Of a stretch of 64,000 nucleotides of DNA, positions 1-9,420 are shown one piece after another (position 1 is the stretch's first letter; each line of letters starts with the position of its first letter). Below the pieces are notes generated by a model that saw only the letters and a program-made list of their open reading frames with translations, made no database searches and had not been told where the DNA came from. The translations under genes and the position numbers were made by a program. The stretch comes from Rossellomorea arthrocnemi (GTDB lineage: Bacteria; Bacillota; Bacilli; Bacillales; Bacillaceae_B), in NCBI RefSeq assembly GCF_904424705.1, contig NZ_CAJGBF010000006.1:62001-126000 (forward strand), given 5' to 3'.

Positions 1-2014
1 TCCACCTTTTCCCTGAATGAGCGATTTCTCCTGATTTCATGGTTTCATACGGTTTTATTTTCCTTACAAGATATGCAGGAATGATTGTGCCGATTAGGTA
101 AATCAATAAACCGAATAAACCAATTAGGAAAAACCTTGTGAGTGATGTAGTGATTTCACTTGTGAAATAGAAGTACCCTAATATAGTCCAACTAATGAGA
201 GATACAAATACCCCCAGTAAGGTCGCTTCAAGGAACAAAAGTTTCGATAATTGGTTAGGTCTCCAACCAATTGACAATAATACAGCAAATTCTTTTTGAC
301 GAGTAAACATCATAATGAGGTTTGACGAGAATACATACACAATGGCCACAAGAATAACACTTGCGATAACTCCACTTAGTCCTACTTTTGCTTCTTTAAA
401 GATAGACATGGATGAGCCCAGTTTAATCCATGGCTGCTCTACCCATCCCAACGATTCCTTCCCCTTTAATCCTGGAATATGAGTTAACGCCGGCTGCGGA
501 GAAGATCCGAGGGTCACATCTGTAATGAGACCTGTTTGACTTTCTATTGCACTTGCTACTTCATTTAAACGTTTTTCACTTGCATCATTTAGTTGATCTA
601 CCCCTTTCACTTTAATGCGGATAGATGAAATGGGTTTTTCCCCCATAACATCAGCAGCTGCGTCTAATGTTGTTAACATGAGTGGTGGTTTCGTTAGAAA
701 ACCATAAGGATTATTTAGTGGTTTCATTTCCTTTGGTGGATTAACAGGATTTTCATTTTTATCCAACACCCAATTGGATTTGGATGGAAAATACGTTTCC
801 ATAGGCAATTCTGTTAATGGATCCTTTGATAAATTCAATTTTCCTGGATTAAATACACCCTTAATATTTAACTTCACTCTAGGAAAATCTTTAAATTCAT
901 CTCCAAACATCGTTACTGGACGGTAAGCTTCCGTTTCCGCAATGGAAACATCCTCTGGTATTGAGTAAGGTTTAACTTCATAAGCAAATGGCCATCGTTC
1001 GGAGAAAGGGCTGGTAACCGGTTTATATTCGACTGGGGATGCCTTAAATCCTATAATTTTTTGAAGGTCAATGTCCATTTGGTTTTCGCTTGGTGATAAT
1101 ATCTCATTAATTAAATTTTTATGGACCTCCTTGGTGGTATACGTGAATGAATCTACTTTCGTTCCTTCTTGTTTTTCCAAGTAGGCTTCTCCACCATTTT
1201 CTTTTACTTTTTCCATTGTTGATGCTTGTTCATCTGATGAAAATGGCAGGTCAAGTTTTGAAATTGTAAATGTGCGCTTGCTCTCAACAAACTCCTTATT
1301 ACTTATGATAACTGGTATTGCTGTTTCGGTAATATCTGTATCAATTTTAACTTTTTCGGATTTATCGTTATTATCAAAGTATTCACTGTGTGAATCCTCG
1401 ACCATTGCATCAGATAAACCCACCAATTTACTTTCAGCATCAGGATCGATACCAGCAAGCATGACTTCAGATCCATAAGATAAAGGCAACTCGCCATTAT
1501 ATCTTATCGTACCGTACTCTCTACCCACACCGTCCGGTTCCCATCCTCCAACCGTAAAGTATAATGATCCGTTTTCGGTATCTATCCCCGCCCCAGTATT
1601 GGACTCGTCTTTAATATTTAGTCTATACACACCAGGTTCACGCACTGCAACCTTGTTTACGACCATGTCGTTATTTACAAATCCTATCATAGCAATAGGA
1701 GCAGCAATATCGATATCACTCATTTCCTTTATCTGATTATATTGTTCAAGTGAAATTCCTCCCGATAATCCACTCTGATAATTAGGTTCAAGGAGATTCA
1801 AGTCTTCTGTAACACTTCTTGTATCAGGAGGTCGAACCACAATATGATAAGAAGATTTCCATCTGTTCTGAAGTTCGTCAACAATAGTGCCACTATTAGA
1901 CTGTGTGACTCCGACGAGGTAGCTTAAACCGGTACTTACGATAAGAGCACCAACTAAAAGCAAAATGAACCTACCCTTATTCCTCCACCAGTTATTCCAA
2001 ATAAATCGAATCAT
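1..2014 (-). CDS. ABC transporter permease, MacB/FtsX type (partial, C-terminus beyond window)
   Basis: This is the membrane subunit of an ABC system of the MacB/LolCDE type, which uses ATP to move lipoproteins, peptides or drugs at the membrane. The frame opens at 2014 (MIRFIWNNWWR) with a first membrane segment near residues 14-34. A long extracytoplasmic region of roughly 480 residues follows, then the start of the C-terminal membrane bundle, including the FTRQKEFAVLLSIGWR segment typical of FtsX-domain proteins. The ATG overlaps the stop of the ATPase gene (ATGA, 2011-2014), so the two are translationally coupled. The protein is still open at base 1. The large extracellular domain suggests transport or sensing rather than nutrient uptake; the substrate is unknown. 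Confidence 0.88.
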   Translation of the reverse strand, partial: MIRFIWNNWWRNKGRFILLLVGALIVSTGLSYLVGVTQSNSGTIVDELQNRWKSSYHIVVRPPDTRSVTEDLNLLEPNYQSGLSGGISLEQYNQIKEMSDIDIAAPIAMIGFVNNDMVVNKVAVREPGVYRLNIKDESNTGAGIDTENGSLYFTVGGWEPDGVGREYGTIRYNGELPLSYGSEVMLAGIDPDAESKLVGLSDAMVEDSHSEYFDNNDKSEKVKIDTDITETAIPVIISNKEFVESKRTFTISKLDLPFSSDEQASTMEKVKENGGEAYLEKQEGTKVDSFTYTTKEVHKNLINEILSPSENQMDIDLQKIIGFKASPVEYKPVTSPFSERWPFAYEVKPYSIPEDVSIAETEAYRPVTMFGDEFKDFPRVKLNIKGVFNPGKLNLSKDPLTELPMETYFPSKSNWVLDKNENPVNPPKEMKPLNNPYGFLTKPPLMLTTLDAAADVMGEKPISSIRIKVKGVDQLNDASEKRLNEVASAIESQTGLITDVTLGSSPQPALTHIPGLKGKESLGWVEQPWIKLGSSMSIFKEAKVGLSGVIASVILVAIVYVFSSNLIMMFTRQKEFAVLLSIGWRPNQLSKLLFLEATLLGVFVSLISWTILGYFYFTSEITTSLTRFFLIGLFGLLIYLIGTIIPAYLVRKIKPYETMKSGEIAHSGKRW

Positions 2015-2703
2015 CCAAATATACTTGCCTTATCTGAAAGGATACATCCATCCTTCATTTCAATGATTCGACCAGCTTTCTTCGCTAAAACGGGATCATG
2101 CGTAACGAAAATAACTCCGCATCCCTTTTCTCTGTTAAGAGAAGAAAGAAGTTCAAATATCAATTCTCCTGTGTCACTATCGAGATTTCCGGTAGGTTCA
2201 TCTGCCAATAACCAATGGGGTTCATGGATAATTGCTCTTGCGATAGCAACCCGCTGTTGTTGTCCCCCTGATAATTGAGAGGGCAAAGAGTTCAATTTAT
2301 CTTTTAACCCGACTTTTTCTAATACTTCCTCAGCTTTTTGCTTCTTGTCATATTGGACTTTCCTTGAAAACAGAGGGGCCATCACGTTTTCTAATGAAGT
2401 TAAAGTAGGAAGTAAGTGAAACTGCTGAAAAATAAATCCAATGTTTTCAAATCGAAAGTCAGCTAATTGATTTGCTTTTAAATCCTTAATATTCTCCCCC
2501 ATATATAGTATTTCCCCCTTAGAAGGAGCGTCGAGGGTACCAAGTAGGCTTAATAATGTTGATTTTCCAGAACCAGAAGTTCCTACAATAGAGACAAATT
2601 CTCCTTTTTGAAACTCCACATTAATATCATTTAGAGCAAGCGTACTAACATCATCCCCTTTAAATTCTTTCGAAATTGAATTACAGGCAATTGAAAAATC
2701 CAT
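2011..2703 (-). CDS. ABC transporter ATP-binding protein, LolD/MacB family
   Basis: This cytoplasmic ATPase energises the adjacent permease. It carries Walker A GTSGSGKST (residues 41-49), the signature LSGGQQQR (144-151), Walker B WLLADE (164-169) followed by the LolD/MacB-typical PTGNLDS, and the H-loop VTHD. At 230 residues it has the usual family length. I place the start at the ATG at 2703, preceded by AAAGGGTGG; the frame stays open upstream to 2820, but that extension has no homologous character. Its stop overlaps the permease start. Which molecule is moved cannot be told from sequence. Confidence 0.93.
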   Translation of the reverse strand: MDFSIACNSISKEFKGDDVSTLALNDINVEFQKGEFVSIVGTSGSGKSTLLSLLGTLDAPSKGEILYMGENIKDLKANQLADFRFENIGFIFQQFHLLPTLTSLENVMAPLFSRKVQYDKKQKAEEVLEKVGLKDKLNSLPSQLSGGQQQRVAIARAIIHEPHWLLADEPTGNLDSDTGELIFELLSSLNREKGCGVIFVTHDPVLAKKAGRIIEMKDGCILSDKASIFG

Positions 2704-2869
2704 AATAACCACCCTTTTTTTCTGTTTATTCTGTCTAATTAAATTATAACAAAATATTCCAAGTTTGTTGTACAAAATCAGGAAAGTATTATATTTTGGC
2801 ACTTTAAGGAAATAAGGCATCTACTCGGAACTCAAATTGAAAAAATATATAGCGTACCTTTAAACAATG

Positions 2870-2899
2870 AAAAACCCAGATCTTTAAATGACCTGAGTT
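2870..2899 (-). terminator. Probable intrinsic terminator
   Basis: On the minus strand AACTCAG pairs with CTGGGTT, followed by a short T run. It lies downstream of the broken gene at 2980-3359 and upstream of the ABC operon, so it would insulate the ABC genes. Confidence 0.5.
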
Positions 2900-2922
2900 G
2901 TTAATTTAAATTGTATTTATTA

Positions 2923-2956
2923 TTCCGTTAACCTGCCCGTTTAACTGAATAAGGAA
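2923..2956 (+). repeat. Dispersed intergenic palindromic element, copy
   Basis: It reads GTTAACCTGCCCGTTTAAC then TGAATAAGG. It sits just 3' of the broken minus-strand gene ending at 2980 and matches other copies at 21016, 21351 and 36127. Confidence 0.5.
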
Positions 2957-2979
2957 AGCTTAGGACCAGCTTGCTGATT

Positions 2980-3359
2980 TTAAGCTATCGCCCCCTTTAA
3001 TAGATGAGTAATAAAAGTGATCACCTTTTCCTTTTCCTGTTCCTTCCTTAGAGCATCAGTAAAATTCCACACACACTCTGAATCTTCCCCTGTATGTGTT
3101 ATTGTGACAATTTCACTTTCTTTTTCGAATACATACTTTATGGAAAACTAATTCTACTCCTCAATTATCATCTAATGATACCTGTTCCGGTGATCTCAAT
3201 TTTCACTGTAGAATGTATGGGTTTGTTTGGATACTCTTTTTCCCAGTTAATTCGCTTTCAAACCACAGGGTGAAAAGGGATTTACCTTCTTCCAATTCCT
3301 AATGAATCATAATTTGATTGTTGCAGTATATTTAGTACATTTTTTGTTTTTTCGCTCAT
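2980..3359 (-). pseudogene. Decayed gene of unknown function
   Basis: Several frames on the minus strand translate into protein-like stretches in collinear order. The first is MSEKTKNVLNILQQSNYDS from the ATG at 3359. A middle stretch, around 3185-3260, includes WEKEYPNKPIHSTVKIEITG. The last is KYVFEKESEIVTITHTGEDS and about 30 more residues ending at the TAA at 2980. Stops and frameshifts separate them, so no intact product is possible. I do not recognise the family. The pattern fits a roughly 125-residue protein that acquired at least two indels. A terminator-like hairpin and a palindromic element lie at its 3' end. Confidence 0.55.
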
Positions 3360-3737
3360 TTCCTTTGAAAGTGTTTCATTTAATTTTTTTACCACTTCCT
3401 TTTAACTTCTAAAATATCTCATGATCAAAAAGTCTATAATATCATTTTGCTTATTGAATTGTGTGTTGTTCTTTATATTAATTGTAGTGATATGGAGGAT
3501 TATATATAATATTCGCGAAATACATTTTTTCCTTCTCTCTTCGTGTATCAATTCTTAATTAAATCATTTATTTATCATATGCGTGTGACTTTATACCACA
3601 AAAACCATCGACATTGATAGGTATTTACACCCGAAAAACTCTCCTCATTAACATATTATCACTCATAGTAAAAGGGTTAAACCACTTCAAAGTTTAATGT
3701 TACAGTTATTACAAATCTTAACAAGGAGGTAATATTT
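3360..3737. other. AT-rich intergenic region
   Basis: No convincing coding frame is visible. It holds the 5' region of the secreted protein gene at 3738, with a strong AAGGAGG at 3723-3729 but no promoter I can call with confidence. Confidence 0.5.
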
Positions 3738-4634
3738 TTGAAAAAAGTATTACAACTATTCATATGTTTGAGCTTATTAGTGGGTCTTTCATTTAAAGTA
3801 GAAAAACCTAATGAAGTATCAGCAAAAGCTCAAGAAAACAAAGTCTTAAAAATGGAACGTAAAGAAAATGTAAAAAAATTAAAGAAAATGATGAAGGCAG
3901 GAAAAACCGATGCTGCTTTACCAAGTGATGCTAACCTAGTCATTGAAATTAATAATAAGACAAAAAAAATAAGTAACCCCCATGCTGCAACGATGAAGTT
4001 GAAAAGAAATGGAAAAAACACTTACGCATCTTTGGTAGGGTTAAGTTTTGAAATGAAGAGTGATGGGTTAGAAATTAAAGATGGAAAAACGAAGTTAAAG
4101 TTTAATAGTAAAGGTAATTTCGAAAATGAGGATAATTACATAACTTCATTCCATAACAAAAGTGACAAAAATCTCTTTACCAAGGTAAAAGAATTTTTTG
4201 TTGGTAAGAAAGCATACGCTTTTACAGAAGGTAAAGAAGGAGCTGATACTCGCTTTGGAGGAGATATTAGACAATATGTATATGTAGAGTATGATCGGAG
4301 CGGTACTACCGTTAGTCTTGAATATGTAGAGTTTCATTGGGAGAGAGCTTCAACAAATTATGCTATTAAAGATGCTGAAGGTGCTGCAATTTGTCAATGG
4401 CGTACAGGTAGTTGGGATGACTACTACACTGTTGGCACGATAAGTTCTTGGCAAAGTTATAATCGAAGCTATGATTATGGTATTCCAGCCTCTTGTGGAT
4501 ATACAGATGAAAATAGCTCTATTCATACACAGGTAGGCTATGCTCAAGCTGATTTTTATCAATATCAAACACGTATTTACAATGACGTAAGAACTGAAAT
4601 TAAAATGACTAGTGCAAGTGTACCATCTCCATAA
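3738..4634 (+). CDS. Secreted hypothetical protein
   Basis: This is an exported protein of unknown function, 298 residues. The TTG start at 3738 is fixed by AAGGAGG eight bases upstream. Residues 1-30 form a signal peptide (MKKVLQLFICLSLLVGLSF, probable cleavage after VSAKA). A lysine-rich stretch (residues 31-56) follows. The C-terminal half (about 170-298) is rich in Tyr, Ser and Trp, with two Cys that could form a disulfide. It resembles a beta-rich extracellular domain. No catalytic motif is evident. It stands alone on the plus strand, with a second exported protein gene 170 bases downstream. Confidence 0.75.
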   Translation: MKKVLQLFICLSLLVGLSFKVEKPNEVSAKAQENKVLKMERKENVKKLKKMMKAGKTDAALPSDANLVIEINNKTKKISNPHAATMKLKRNGKNTYASLVGLSFEMKSDGLEIKDGKTKLKFNSKGNFENEDNYITSFHNKSDKNLFTKVKEFFVGKKAYAFTEGKEGADTRFGGDIRQYVYVEYDRSGTTVSLEYVEFHWERASTNYAIKDAEGAAICQWRTGSWDDYYTVGTISSWQSYNRSYDYGIPASCGYTDENSSIHTQVGYAQADFYQYQTRIYNDVRTEIKMTSASVPSP

Positions 4635-4807
4635 AATACAGGACTACTAAAAACTAAAAACGCATCAATGAAATGAAACTTCTGATGGTTATTTATAACA
4701 AGATATTATGTTAGCATATCTTTATAGCAACATAGAAGGCTAATTAAGTTAGAAGGGAGCTACTTATAGTTACCTTATTTTTTAGCCTTAAACAAAGGAG
4801 TGGTCCT

Positions 4808-5212
4808 ATTAGAAAACTATGGTTTGTAATTTTATTGTTAGTTGCACTGATGGTTTCCGGTTGTCAAAATGAAAAGGATGAAAAATATTCATTGAGCGGA
4901 GAGTCAGCCTCATGGGCTTCTAATATCGAGGTAACATTTTCTAATTCTGGGGATAAAGAAAAGTATTTTATTGGTGGTAATCTCAAATTTAAAAAAGAAT
5001 ATTCTCCTCCTTCAGTAAAATATTATTTATCATATCCGTCCGGTGAAGGAAACGGAACCTCAGAGGGCAAAGAAATTAAGATACCCCGAGGTGGAGGTAC
5101 TCGTGAGGCATCAAATAATAATATCGAAAAATTCGCCAAGGATATTACTCTAAACGTCCAATGGGAAGATGAAAATGGCAAACAATTTAAAGAAAAGATT
5201 CCTTTAGATTAA
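4808..5212 (+). CDS. Small lipoprotein, apparent ATT start
   Basis: This is a membrane-anchored lipoprotein of about 134 residues with unknown function. The lipobox is LMVSGC, with the lipidated Cys near residue 19. The only way to obtain a full signal peptide (RKLWFVILLLVALMVSGC) is to start at the ATT at 4808, which has AAAGGAG at 4794-4800 seven bases upstream. The first conventional start in frame is the TTG at 4835, but that leaves only eight residues before the lipobox Cys and has no ribosome site. ATT starts are known but rare. The mature part looks like a small beta domain without a recognised motif. It could also be a gene whose ATG was recently mutated. Confidence 0.65.
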   Translation: MRKLWFVILLLVALMVSGCQNEKDEKYSLSGESASWASNIEVTFSNSGDKEKYFIGGNLKFKKEYSPPSVKYYLSYPSGEGNGTSEGKEIKIPRGGGTREASNNNIEKFAKDITLNVQWEDENGKQFKEKIPLD

Positions 5213-5674
5213 TCCAGACATTTTGTTAGTTTATACTATAGATTCATCTAAAATTAATCAATCTTATTAACGGTTTCGTTTTTAGATTAGAGTACAAACT
5301 TTTTGTTGATAAAACAGTCTCGTATTTGTTTTACATTAATTCACATTAGAATTCGCACCCTCATTCACAACAGAAAGACGGGCTCACATACTCCAGTGAA
5401 TGAGGGTGTTAAAACTTATGCAAATACTCTTGCAGGAAAGGACACGTAAACACCTGCTCAGTGTATCGGTATCGCCTAAAAGTAAAATACGATAACTGAC
5501 ATAATCTGTACGCAGTTGAAATAAAAGTCCCTTATAATGAAACAACGTTTTACAAACTTTAATTTCGAATGAACGTAAACGAGTTTGACTTGACCTTAAT
5601 TTCTCCCTTAGAGTAATGAATAATCAGAAATCGAACTTGTAGCTTTCCCAGGGTTAGTTAAGCCATCCTTCAAG
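5213..5674. other. Gene-free stretch, possible relic
   Basis: A hairpin-like pair (CACCCTCATTCAC near 5356 and GTGAATGAGGGTG near 5396) follows the lipoprotein gene and may act as its terminator. On the minus strand, 5410-5590 stays open and reads like protein (for example TLFHYKGLLFQLRTDYVSYR) but has no start and no family I recognise, so it may be a gene fragment. Confidence 0.3.
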
Positions 5675-5919
5675 TTAAGGGTCACTTCCCAGGCTTTTGA
5701 AGTGTTGCTCCAAATGTGTCTCAATAGATATCAATTCTAAATCCTCAATAGGTAAATCCTCATTGCTCTCTTCATTGAATTCAGCTAAGTGTTTCTCCAA
5801 CTCCTCCAGAGCAATTTCTTCAACTTGTTCCTTTTTTATTTCTTCTGTCTCATTATTTCCGCAACCTACCAAAGAGAAAATTGTTAATAAGGATACAAAT
5901 ATAGCAGAAATGTTTTCAT
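5675..5919 (-). pseudogene. Small lipoprotein, frameshifted in the signal peptide
   Basis: The ATG at 5919 has GGGAGG at ideal distance and starts ATGAAAACATTT, but that frame stops after 11 codons. The next frame encodes NISAIFVSLLTIFSLVGCGN and then an acidic 60-residue tail, a textbook lipoprotein signal and lipobox (LVGC). Adding one A to the four-A run after the ATG (TTTT at 5913-5916 on the plus strand) restores a continuous protein of about 81 residues. Possible readings are a real one-base deletion, phase variation by slippage, or a sequencing error. The mature part is very Glu-rich; function is unknown. Confidence 0.6.
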
Positions 5920-5997
5920 AAATTCCTCCCTCTTACTTATTTAATTTTGCGTATTTGTGTAGACGAATAGTAAAAAATTTCAATGTTCATTTTCATA

Positions 5998-6030
5998 TTC
6001 AATTAATCTGCCCTATTAATTGAAGGTGGC
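5998..6030 (+). repeat. Dispersed intergenic palindromic element, copy
   Basis: It reads CAATTAATCTGCCCTATTAATTGAAGG and lies 3' of the minus-strand membrane protein gene ending at 6135. Confidence 0.5.
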
Positions 6031-6134
6031 CAATAGCCGGAGATCAATTAGCTAGCCTTCAAATTACCCCCATAATTTGAAAAAATTAGAATTTGCTGTT
6101 TGTTTTCATTATGTTATATATTACCATTTATTCA

Positions 6135-6719
6135 CTAACTTACTTTTAACCGTTCTAGAACTTTATCTAAGTCATTAATAAACAGAGACAAGATATCACC
6201 TTTTTCCAGGTTTTTATTCTTATGGCCCATATCTCTCCTTATTGACAACAACAAATTTTCCATTATTTGAATTGACTCCAGAGATAACTCTTGACCAGAT
6301 GTTCGATTTATAAAGTAGTCTCTATATGATTTATAGGATTTAATAACATCTTCAGAGCCCCATAGAATTAAGTTCTCTGTAAATTTAGACATAGACTGAA
6401 TTAACTCTTTTTCAGTTAAAGAATTACCTGTTTTACTTCCCATTAGAACTTTGAAAAGAAGTTCAACTAATTCCTTGTAAGTTTCAGATTTTTTCTCTCT
6501 TAAATGTTCCTCAATCTCCATCTTCTTTTCTAAGTATTTGGGGATTGTTATTGTTAAAGATGTTGCAATAATTGCTATTAATCCAGTAATCAATGCTGCA
6601 GATATCCTGGGATCAACTGCTAAGATATGACTATACAGCCAACCTAATGTTTTAAAAACTCCATAAAGTAATGCTCCTAATAAACCCAATCCCAATATAA
6701 TATTTAGTGTGTTTTTCAT
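6135..6719 (-). CDS. Membrane-anchored hypothetical protein
   Basis: A protein of 194 residues with two N-terminal membrane segments (about residues 8-30 and 40-60) and a cytoplasmic helical domain rich in Lys and Glu (about 62-194). I do not recognise the family. The ATG at 6719 is preceded by GGAGGAAAC. It is monocistronic, flanked by palindromic elements on both sides, and sits beside a dead IS110 copy, so it lies in accessory DNA. Confidence 0.65.
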   Translation of the reverse strand: MKNTLNIILGLGLLGALLYGVFKTLGWLYSHILAVDPRISAALITGLIAIIATSLTITIPKYLEKKMEIEEHLREKKSETYKELVELLFKVLMGSKTGNSLTEKELIQSMSKFTENLILWGSEDVIKSYKSYRDYFINRTSGQELSLESIQIMENLLLSIRRDMGHKNKNLEKGDILSLFINDLDKVLERLKVS

Positions 6720-6804
6720 GTTTCCTCCTACTATTTTTATAGGTAAAAAAAAGAATTACATCACTACCAATTATTTCAAAATTTCTAACTTAGAGCAATA
6801 CTCT

Positions 6805-6837
6805 TCTTCCATTAAATGGCCCTTTACTTGAATAAAA
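6805..6837 (+). repeat. Dispersed intergenic palindromic element, copy
   Basis: It reads CTTCCATTAAATGGCCCTTTA then CTTGAATAAAAG. It is nearly identical in its left half to the copy at 23662. Confidence 0.5.
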
Positions 6838-6863
6838 GTGAGTGTCCTTATACTGACACCCTT

Positions 6864-7510
6864 TTCATCGCTAACAAAATAAAAGAGTTCTGTAAAAGTC
6901 GTTCCCAACAATGGGCAAATAGTCAGGCAGAAAAACTAATGGCTGCCGCAGCTCAAAACCATTTCAGAAAGCCTTATATCATAGCCTTTCTTTAAATTTG
7001 CATATGTATATTAACATGCTTCTTGAATACAAAAAACATCTATCCACGCTTGAAGACGAGATAGATGCTTTGGCAAAGCATATTGAAGAGTGTAAGATTA
7101 TCCGTTCCATCCCTGGAATCGGTGAAAAAATCGCTGCCATGATTATTTCAGAGATTGGGGAAATTGATCGGTTTAATCATCCTAAGAAACTAGTAGCATT
7201 TGCCGGAATCGATCCGAGTATCTTTGAATCTGGTACATTCAAAGGCACTTTAAATCGAATTACCAAACGAGGTTCTAGCAGACTAAGACAGGCCCTGTAT
7301 ATGGCCGTTAAATGTGCCATTCGAGATTGTCGCAAGCAGAAAACGACAGATGAAATTATTCCCCGCAACAAGCGATTACGAAAGTTTTACGATAAGAAAC
7401 GCGAAGAAGGAAAACCCTTTAAAGTAGCAGTGATAGCATGTGCTAATAAACTCTTACATTGGATTTATGCACTTTTAAAAAACAAATCGGCTTTCCAAGA
7501 TCTAGCCTAG
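6864..7510 (+). pseudogene. IS110-family transposase remnant
   Basis: The intact part (6998-7510, 170 residues) is the C-terminal transposase-20 domain of IS110 elements. It carries IRSIPGIGEKIAAMIISEIG, the FAGIDPS motif, the KRGSSRLRQAL motif and a basic tail. The N-terminal RuvC-like DEDD domain that holds the catalytic acids is missing. Upstream, 6864-6990 still encodes IS110-like sequence (ANSQAEKLMAAAAQNHF) but in another frame, so at least one indel separates the parts. The element cannot transpose on its own. It has no clear ends. Confidence 0.82.
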
Positions 7511-7750
7511 TTTAAAAGTATAACCAGACAGCCCGAAACTTTCCAAACATCGAAATTCGGAAGTAATAGTTTGTCAACATTTTCAATAAAAACTTAAAAT
7601 ATCTCATGCTATACTAAATTTATGCAAACCAAATCTGGTTTAATGGAATAAAGGGATTGTTGGACAACGTGTGGAATAATGAAATACGCCAAGGCTCCTT
7701 TGACTAATGCTTTATTATAAATATCTTATAATTATAAAGGTTTTCTTATC
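7511..7750. other. Intergenic region after the IS110 remnant
   Basis: No gene is visible. A degenerate copy of the dispersed motif (CTGGTTTAATGGAATAAAGGG, near 7635) is present, and ACGCCAAGG near 7687 echoes the terminator stem at 19002-19046. Confidence 0.35.
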
Positions 7751-7790
7751 CAAAAAGAGCCCACCTCCACATTAGAAATAGTGGAGGCAG
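7751..7790 (-). terminator. Intrinsic terminator of the orphan toxin/immunity module
   Basis: On the minus strand CCTCCAC pairs with GTGGAGG and is followed by GGGCTCTTTTT. It lies about 70 bases after the SUKH gene stop. Confidence 0.6.
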
Positions 7791-7857
7791 ACCTCATAAA
7801 TTATTCAATAAGAATTTTGTTAATATTAGGTGTAATTTTCATTATCATTCAGAGTTA

Positions 7858-8313
7858 TTAATTAGTATTTTCCTCTAAAAGATTCAGAAGGAAATCTGCA
7901 AAAGAATCGAACTCTAGTTTTAATTCTTGTTTTTCATATGGAATTCCTTCGACGAATGAGTATACTTCACCATGGCTATCCCCTTCATCACAATCAATTG
8001 CATAATACTGGTTATTATATCCTAGATTGTAGATAACCAAGAGATTACTTGCTAGTTCCATTTCTTTTCTTAGTAATTCTGTAATCCAAATTGTGCTCGG
8101 TATTCCACTCGGCTCAATCCCTACACCATAAATTTCTTCACTAAAAATATCGCCTAATCCATATTTAAGAACAAATAATCTAAATGAATCTGGAAAAACT
8201 AGTCCTAAACGGTTTTCAGCTTTCCTTACTTCTTCTTCACTCACAGTTCCTAGTAAGTCGCAATCATCTTCATATTCCTCTATCAACTCAAACGCTTTAA
8301 ATATCGATTTCAT
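7858..8313 (-). CDS. SMI1/KNR4 (SUKH) family immunity protein
   Basis: SUKH proteins are the commonest immunity proteins of bacterial polymorphic toxins and bind the cognate nuclease tip in the cytoplasm. The 151-residue product has the family's layout: a helix with VSEEEVRKAENRLGLVFPDS (about residues 23-42), the FVLKYG strand, then a hydrophobic core with YAIDCDEGD. The start at 8313 has AAGGAGG upstream. It begins 12 bases after the stop of the orphan Hint-LHH nuclease module, the standard toxin-then-immunity order, so it most likely neutralises that nuclease. Confidence 0.85.
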   Translation of the reverse strand: MKSIFKAFELIEEYEDDCDLLGTVSEEEVRKAENRLGLVFPDSFRLFVLKYGLGDIFSEEIYGVGIEPSGIPSTIWITELLRKEMELASNLLVIYNLGYNNQYYAIDCDEGDSHGEVYSFVEGIPYEKQELKLEFDSFADFLLNLLEENTN

Positions 8314-8325
8314 CTTAAGTCCTCC

Positions 8326-9090
8326 TTATTTTCTATTTTTCCAATACTCTTTTCTCCATTTATTAAATGATTTCCTATCGATTTCACTTCTACCTTTTCT
8401 TTTGTGTAGGACTTTACTGTATTTTTGGTGAATACTTGCGGTTACTTCTACTATAGAGCCTTTTTCTTTTTGTCCAATATGATGGAGGTTTATTGGCTTT
8501 CCATCTTTACCTAAAGGAGCTAATCCTTTTTGGGCCCTTTGAGAATTCGTTCTACCTCTAGCATCTTTTTTGTTCCAATCGATATAATTTCTTTGGTATA
8601 CTTTCTTACCTCCTGATTTCTTAGGTGACCATTTGCAAGAGTTATGTGTCCAGATTCCAATATTGCTTACATAATATGAATGATAGTCTTTAACCTTGAA
8701 GTTGTAAACAGTCACATGCTTCTTTATAATTTTGATATTAGTAATGGGTAGGGTTAAATTATTATCAGTGACTAACTGATCTCCTGTCCTTAAATCCTTA
8801 GCCTTAACCCAACCTTCTCCGTCAACCCAAAACGGATGTTCATCAGTGGTTTCTATTTTCTCACCGTCGATGGTCAATTCGTATATTTCATCTACTTCTC
8901 TTTCATATAACCATTCGACTTCTTTGTAATCTTGATCACCTGTATTTTCATCTTTGGCAAGAACTTGGTCTCCTACCTGTATTTCTTCAATAGGCTTTTC
9001 ACCGTCGATGGTTTTAACCTTAGTACCTAAAGTGAAACAGTTACAGTTCTTGCTGGCATTCACATTTCTTTTCGACCTAGATTTCTTCAA
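8326..9090 (-). CDS. Orphan toxin tip: Hint autoprocessing domain plus LHH nuclease
   Basis: This is a C-terminal toxin module without its delivery protein. Residues about 18-150 form a pretoxin Hint domain, starting at NCFTLGTKVKTIDG and ending at GIWTHNSC, which in this family self-cleaves to release the toxin. Residues 152-254 are an HNH-type LHH nuclease with the INLHHIG motif and a basic tail. Codons upstream stay open to a TAG near 9337 and match residues of the large toxin gene, but contain no start; the TTG at 9090 corresponds to a Leu codon there. It is therefore probably a silent cassette, expressed only after recombination into the big gene. A SUKH immunity gene follows. Confidence 0.8.
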   Translation of the reverse strand: MKKSRSKRNVNASKNCNCFTLGTKVKTIDGEKPIEEIQVGDQVLAKDENTGDQDYKEVEWLYEREVDEIYELTIDGEKIETTDEHPFWVDGEGWVKAKDLRTGDQLVTDNNLTLPITNIKIIKKHVTVYNFKVKDYHSYYVSNIGIWTHNSCKWSPKKSGGKKVYQRNYIDWNKKDARGRTNSQRAQKGLAPLGKDGKPINLHHIGQKEKGSIVEVTASIHQKYSKVLHKRKGRSEIDRKSFNKWRKEYWKNRK

Positions 9091-9340
9091 AGATGAAGCG
9101 GTGAACTTCTTGGTTTTTTTCGCCTTTTTTCCGTATTTAATACCCGTTTTAGCCGCCTTTACAGCCCATTTCGCTTGCCCAGCACCTGGAATAAAGTTAC
9201 TGGCAATCGAAGCTGTGGCACCGGCTTTATGGTACCATTTAGATTTTTTACTTCTGAGCGTTTTAATGTCGTTTCCAATGTAGTAGTTGTACCCTTTTTT
9301 GGAATACTTCTTCGTTGCTTTCCATACTTTTTGCAGCCAC
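9058..9340 (-). repeat. Duplicated toxin-gene segment, arm 1
   Basis: This matches 10724-11005 in the large toxin gene almost base for base. It encodes the same pre-toxin segment (YSKKGYNYYIGNDIKTLRSK and the following helix region). It ends at GCAGCCAC, where collinearity breaks. Confidence 0.9.
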
Positions 9341-9420
9341 TATTTTGGAAAGGGTCCCAGTGCCGTTATGTTCATAGTCATAGGTTCGAATCATGCTACC
9401 TGTCGTCTCACTGTAACTTT
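9341..9420 (-). repeat. Duplicated toxin-gene segment, arm 2
   Basis: It matches 11667-11742 of the large toxin gene (TTTTGGAAAGGGTCCCAGTG and on). In the large gene the two arms are separated by about 660 bases, so an internal deletion formed the orphan copy. Confidence 0.85.
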
